10,998 bases of DNA from an uncultured Clostridium sp. (GTDB taxonomy: Bacteria; Bacillota; Clostridia; TANB77; CAG-508), in the NCBI GenBank assembly GCA_900556865.1, contig USQS01000024.1, positions 1 to 10,998 on the forward strand, given 5' to 3'. The position numbers and the translations under genes are program-made. The notes beneath the pieces are model-generated. The model worked only from the letters and a program-made list of their open reading frames with translations. It made no database searches and was not told the DNA's origin. Below are positions 8,099-10,998 of this stretch, one piece after another. Numbering within the stretch: position 1 is the first letter of the stretch; every line of letters starts with the position of its first letter.

Positions 8099-8975
8099 AT
8101 GGAGCAAGAATTAGCATATTCTTTTCACTTAGGTAGTGATAAAAACAAAAGTAAAGTAGCCAAAAAGACAGTTAAAGGAAATGTTTCTGGAACAACTTCT
8201 CTTTCAAATAATGCTATTCAAAATGCAAATGATTTATCAAGAGTAAATAAACACAATTTGCGAGATTATGATAATCAAAGAGATTTAATTACTACTATTT
8301 ATGGAACTAATGATATTGTAGAAGATGTTAAACAAGTCTATTTAGATGAATTTGAACAAGCTAGAATTGAATATAATAGCAAGACAAGAGCTGATAGACA
8401 AGTTAAAGATTACTTTCAAAAAGTTTGTAATTCTCAAAATGACATTGCTTGTGAAATTATTATAGAACTTGGAGATATGGACTTTTGGAAAGATAAAGAT
8501 AATGAATACAGACTAAAAATGATTGATGTATATAATGAACAAGTAAATGACTTAGTTAAGATACTACCAACTTTTAAAATAGCTTAAGGATTTTGAATAT
8601 TCTGCATATGAAGTACAAAAAGAAAATCGTTCTCTTAAAAATCAAATAGAACTTAAAGATGAAGAAATTAAAGGCTTAAAGAATGATTTATCTACAAAAG
8701 AAAAGATAATTACTAAATTACGAGAAGAAAAAGAAAATTTAAAAGCACAATTACAAAAATTTAAGGGATTTTGGTGTAGTCTAATGAAACAATTTCAAAA
8801 TAAAATTGGATTTGAGAAGAATGAACATTATAAATATGTTAGTGATGATTTATATAAAAATGGCATTTTGGATGACAACGATAACGAGATAGCAAATAAT
8901 ATTAAAAGGAAAATAAAAACATTAGATGAAATAGCTAATTTAAAAGATAAAAAGAAAAATGATACAAGATTTTAA
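8099..8975 (+). pseudogene. MobV/Pre-type relaxase with internal deletion of the catalytic region
   Basis: The ATG at 8099 has AAAGGAGG seven bases upstream. The first 162 residues match the N-terminus of MobV (Mob_Pre) relaxases from Clostridia: S-F-H-L-G-S-D-K-N-K-S-K, K-H-N-L-R-D-Y-D-N, E-Y-N-S-K-T-R-A-D-R, and A-C-E-I-I-I-E-L-G-D-M-D-F-W. The frame stops at 8585-8587 after F-K-I-A. This is just where the family's histidine motif (H-x-D-E-x-x-P-H-x-H) should follow. From 8586 a second frame without a start codon encodes K-D-F-E-Y-S-A-Y-E-V and a long coiled coil, then a C-terminal segment to TAA 8975, typical of the relaxase C-terminus. The missing middle therefore reads as a frame-changing deletion with its junction near 8583-8587. 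The site is not CGGA, so the recoding tRNA cannot rescue it. The element should not be able to start its own transfer. Confidence 0.75.
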
Positions 8976-8993
8976 TATGGAGGTAAATCAAAT

Positions 8994-9299
8994 ATGGAAA
9001 ATGAAAAAGTAAAATATTTAATAGATTTGATAAATGATATGGACTTAACAAATAAATTAAGGCTTGCAATATGTATGAGTGATAGTAGTTGTACTAATCT
9101 AAAATATGATAAACTTGAGATGTATAAGTATTTTGATAGTATGCTAAAAGAAATTGATGAAGAATATAGAACTACTTTAATAAACTTTGCAAAATATCAT
9201 CTTATAATATTTGCAATGGCTAAAATTATAGAAATGGCAAAAGAAGAACAAAATCAAATCGCATTATATTTATTTAATAGTATATCTATATTATGTTAA
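8994..9299 (+). CDS. Hypothetical protein, 101 residues
   Basis: The ATG at 8994 has GGAGG at 8979-8983 upstream, and the gene starts 18 bases after the relaxase remnant stop, so it probably belonged to the same transcript. I do not recognise the family. The protein looks mainly alpha-helical, with M-D-L-T-N-K-L-R-L-A-I-C-M-S near the start and a more hydrophobic helix around residues 64-80 (F-A-K-Y-H-L-I-I-F-A-M-A). It has no clear signal peptide. Base composition matches the element's other AT-rich genes. A mobilization accessory or cargo role is possible, but the sequence does not show one. Confidence 0.55.
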   Translation: MENEKVKYLIDLINDMDLTNKLRLAICMSDSSCTNLKYDKLEMYKYFDSMLKEIDEEYRTTLINFAKYHLIIFAMAKIIEMAKEEQNQIALYLFNSISILC

Positions 9300-9301
9300 A
9301 T

Positions 9302-9330
9302 TTGCTTTTAAAAGAAAAATATGCTATAAT
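9302..9330 (+). promoter_or_regulatory. Promoter of the 77-residue cargo gene
   Basis: TTGCTT at 9302-9307 and TATAAT at 9325-9330 are 17 bases apart, with TGC before the -10 giving an extended -10. Transcription would start near 9337, leaving a structured leader of about 95 bases. Confidence 0.7.
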
Positions 9331-9348
9331 ATACTTAATCTATTGTAC

Positions 9349-9425
9349 TTTACACAGCAAAGTCAAGAGAAAATTTATTATTTTTTCTGGAGGGACTGTG
9401 TAAACCTCCAGATAATTTTAGGAGG
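9349..9425 (+). promoter_or_regulatory. Structured mRNA leader, possible cis-regulatory pseudoknot
   Basis: CTGGAGG (9387-9393) pairs with CCTCCAG (9405-9411). The loop between them contains CTGTGTAAA (9396-9404), which is perfectly complementary to the upstream TTTACACAG (9349-9357), so a pseudoknot is possible. CCTCC (9405-9409) can also pair with the ribosome-binding site GGAGG (9421-9425). These exclusive pairings suggest a switch controlling translation. I do not recognise a known riboswitch class. Confidence 0.45.
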
Positions 9426-9432
9426 AAACAAT

Positions 9433-9666
9433 ATGGCAAAGGTTATAGTTTTTGAAAAAAACGGTGAGGTTCGGCTTGCAACTGTAATCAATAACCAGAA
9501 GGGATTATGCAGGGAAAATTTTACGGATATTGTTCCGTGCCCCGAAGAATTGATTAGGTGTGTACCTAGAGAGATTGCAGAATTCTGTAAGGAAACTGCA
9601 CCGCAGTACTTATACCTGAATTCTGAAGGTCAATGGGAATCCACCAAGGATCCAGTTCCTGTATAA
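9433..9666 (+). CDS. Small hypothetical cargo protein, 77 residues, higher GC
   Basis: The ATG at 9433 follows GGAGG (9421-9425) by seven bases, and the frame runs to TAA 9666. The open frame extends upstream to 9343 but has no start with a ribosome-binding site there. The protein begins M-A-K-V-I-V-F-E-K-N-G-E-V-R-L-A and has two cysteine-containing segments, I-V-P-C-P-E-E-L-I-R-C and E-F-C-K-E-T-A-P. I do not recognise it. Its codons use far more G and C than its neighbours, and it has its own promoter, structured leader and strong terminator, so it looks like a self-contained transferred gene. It contains the only ordinary in-frame CGG codon I found in the window (GTT CGG CTT), which is followed by C rather than A. 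Confidence 0.7.
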   Translation: MAKVIVFEKNGEVRLATVINNQKGLCRENFTDIVPCPEELIRCVPREIAEFCKETAPQYLYLNSEGQWESTKDPVPV

Positions 9667-9676
9667 CTACCAAGAT

Positions 9677-9720
9677 GCCAACGACATTCATTATCAAAGG
9701 ATGTCGTTGGCGTTTTAATT
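9677..9720 (+). terminator. Strong terminator after the cargo gene
   Basis: GCCAACGACAT (9677-9687) and ATGTCGTTGGC (9701-9711) form a perfect 11-bp stem with a 13-base loop, followed by GTTTTAATT. It starts ten bases after the cargo gene stop. Confidence 0.85.
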
Positions 9721-9870
9721 TAGCTATTATAAAAAATGTGAAACTAAACTTGCAAAAATATTATTTTTATGTTAAATTAAAATCAATAAATCGAATTATA
9801 TAAAAAGAGCATTACAATTCAGATACACTTTTTTCGCATACCTGTTTCGTAATGGCTCCATTTGAAATCA

Positions 9871-9904
9871 ACTTACGGACTTAAAAGTTCGTAAGTTTTT
9901 ATTT
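9871..9904 (+). terminator. Orphan rho-independent terminator
   Basis: ACTTACGGACT (9871-9881) and AGTTCGTAAGT (9886-9896) form an 11-bp stem with one wobble and a 4-base loop, followed by TTTTTATTT. No gene ends just upstream, so it may stop read-through from the element or end an unrecognised short RNA. Confidence 0.75.
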
Positions 9905-9954
9905 ATGTAGTTGCACTTTTAATATGAAAATAAAATTTATGTTTAGCCAGCACT

Positions 9955-9998
9955 AAATTTGTACTCCCGCACAAATTTGTATATGGGAAATTCCCATA
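9955..9998. repeat. Two adjacent palindromes
   Basis: AAATTTGT (9955-9962) and ACAAATTT (9971-9978) flank an 8-base spacer. Four bases on, TATGGGAA (9982-9989) and TTCCCATA (9991-9998) form a near-perfect palindrome around one A. Tandem dyads of this size could bind a regulator or recombinase; function unknown. Confidence 0.5.
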
Positions 9999-10096
9999 CC
10001 CTTAATGTTTAGAATGTAATTTTAAACTAGGAAAATAAAAATAATAAAGTTAAAGTATTGGATGCCTAAAGTATTATTTGGATAAAGTTAAATGTG

Positions 10097-10795
10097 TTAA
10101 TTATTGCATTTTGAAATGAACTCATTAAACAATTTATTTGGAAATTCATCTTCTAGCATTAATTCTGGATGCCATTTTATTCCCATTATAAATTTTTTAT
10201 TATCTAATTCAAAACATTCTACTAAATCATCATACGATACAGCTGATATTTTGGCATACTTTTCAACATTTTCTTTAGGTGCTATCATGCTATGAATACT
10301 ATTTACACGGTATTCTTCTTTATTTATTAAATCGTATAATTTTGTTCCTTTAATTACAGATATTTTATGCCTGTAATTTTTGTCATATATATCGTGACTT
10401 TTTGTTTTGTCTTCAATTACATCTGTGCCCAATGCTCTTAAAATATTATTAAACCCCGCGCAAATTCCAATAAGTGGTTTATCTAATTCAATAATTCTTT
10501 TTGCCATTTCTATTTCATAATTTGCACTACATAAGCCACCTTGTAATATAAATCCATCACATAAATCTATTTGTCTGTATAATTCATTTTTTTGTTCAGT
10601 GCTTAAAATCGTATTGTCTTTAATATCATTATCATTAAATTTTAAAGTTTCTTCTGTTGGTAAAAGCATTATCGCTGTTCCACCATTTCTCACAATTAAA
10701 TATCTTATTTCATCAACCTCATCAATCCTGTGCCAAATATCTTCTTCATATTGTGGTTGAACTTTCCCTATTATTCCAATAATTGGTTTTCTCAT
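10097..10795 (-). CDS. Class I glutamine amidotransferase, gamma-glutamyl-GABA hydrolase family (peptidase C26)
   Basis: This 232-residue cytoplasmic enzyme has the class I amidotransferase triad. The nucleophile is Cys112 in G-I-C-A-G-F-N, and His209 and Glu211 are in W-H-P-E. V-N-S-I-H-S (residues 164-169) matches the V-N-S-x-H segment of PuuD-like enzymes, and G-F-I-L-Q-G-G forms the oxyanion side. PuuD splits gamma-glutamyl-gamma-aminobutyrate in putrescine breakdown. No other polyamine gene is visible here, so the substrate may be another gamma-glutamyl compound. The family usually has GICRG with arginine after the cysteine; here it is alanine. The start is ATG 10795 with AGGAGG eight bases upstream; an ATG four bases earlier runs into TGA. 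Full length and no frame break. Low GC and the opposite strand suggest host chromosome beyond the element. Confidence 0.85.
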   Translation of the reverse strand: MRKPIIGIIGKVQPQYEEDIWHRIDEVDEIRYLIVRNGGTAIMLLPTEETLKFNDNDIKDNTILSTEQKNELYRQIDLCDGFILQGGLCSANYEIEMAKRIIELDKPLIGICAGFNNILRALGTDVIEDKTKSHDIYDKNYRHKISVIKGTKLYDLINKEEYRVNSIHSMIAPKENVEKYAKISAVSYDDLVECFELDNKKFIMGIKWHPELMLEDEFPNKLFNEFISKCNN

Positions 10796-10876
10796 TTCAT
10801 CGTCCTCCTAAAAAAATTTTTTATCTATTTTTTTATATTTTCTAGATTTCACTAATGTCATTATCTCTATACACCA

Positions 10877-10998
10877 TTATTTATTAGTATTATCTATCAA
10901 ATTTTTCATTTCTTTAAGTTTTGTTTCTAATAATTTTTTATCAATTAATTTTAACTTATATTCAGAAATCATAGTTTGAGACATATTTTTACTAATTG
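10877..10998 (-). CDS. Possible 3' end of a minus-strand gene (cut by window edge)
   Basis: On the minus strand a frame is open from the window edge to TAA at 10879-10877, about 40 residues ending L-K-E-M-K-N-L-I-D-N-T-N-K. It is lysine-rich and helical, as expected for the C-terminus of a larger protein or a 35-residue peptide from the ATG near 10983. In such AT-rich sequence this length could be chance. It lies 81 bases upstream of the amidotransferase and in the same direction, so an operon is possible. Confidence 0.35.
   Translation of the reverse strand, partial: ISKNMSQTMISEYKLKLIDKKLLETKLKEMKNLIDNTNK

Larger units (their letters stand above)
9721..10096. other. Gene-free stretch, possible right edge of the element
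   Basis: I see no credible gene in this 376-base AT-rich stretch. It holds the orphan terminator at 9871-9900, two adjacent palindromes at 9955-9998, and a slightly GC-richer patch around 9950-10000. Beyond it lies a minus-strand chromosomal-type gene, so the element probably ends in this interval. I could not identify a matching left-end repeat. Confidence 0.4.

Noticed and set aside
8583..8587. The relaxase break as a fourth recoding site
   Set aside because: There is no CGGA at the break; the stop is TAA after GCT, and joining the frames would still miss the family's catalytic middle region. It is a deletion.
10104..10295. Plus-strand open frame of 63 codons opposite the amidotransferase
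   Set aside because: It overlaps a well-supported gene on the other strand, with no ribosome-binding site or recognisable features.

Overview
The window looks like the chromosome of a low-GC, spore-forming, anaerobic Clostridia-type Firmicute. It has yqfC and yqfD sporulation genes, a pyruvate formate-lyase system and AT-rich codon use. It carries a small, decayed mobilizable element.

Layout. Positions 1-1482 (+) hold the end of yqfC and a full-length yqfD, which is read in two frames. Positions 1556-2131 (+) encode a P-loop nucleoside/nucleotide kinase-like protein with its own promoter. A convergent terminator lies at 2142-2177. Positions 2181-5173 (-) hold the pflB-pflA operon, with pflA also read in two frames. 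Positions 5384-5457 (+) are a divergent tRNA-Gly gene with its own promoter and terminator. Positions 5643-9711 hold the mobile region: a small ORF, a large serine recombinase (again in two frames), an oriT-like hairpin region, a MobV-type relaxase with its catalytic centre deleted, a small ORF, and a higher-GC cargo gene behind a structured leader. Positions 9712-10096 hold no gene but contain a terminator and two palindromes. Positions 10097-10795 (-) encode a class I glutamine amidotransferase of the gamma-glutamyl-GABA hydrolase family. The last 122 bases hold the 3' end of a possible minus-strand gene.

The main observation is that all three frame-broken but otherwise full-length genes (yqfD, pflA, recombinase) break at the same hexamer, T-CGGA-A. 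In each, the zero frame has the codon CGG and soon meets a stop. If CGGA is read as one four-base glycine codon, or the C is skipped, the frame is restored and a family-conserved glycine appears (WVGI in YqfD, DTSG in PflA, CPTCG in the recombinase zinc ribbon). In-frame CGG followed by A occurs nowhere else in the genes here. The window's tRNA-Gly has the loop CTTCCGA, so bases 34-37 read UCCG, the exact complement of CGGA. It also has a mismatched anticodon stem and a G37 where tRNA-Gly normally has A. I infer a natural quadruplet-decoding (+1 frameshifting) tRNA-Gly with its cognate recoding sites. That inference needs genome-wide and protein-level confirmation.

Together: if the reading is right, PFL activation, sporulation and recombinase production all depend on this tRNA. 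The relaxase deletion shows the element can no longer mobilize itself.
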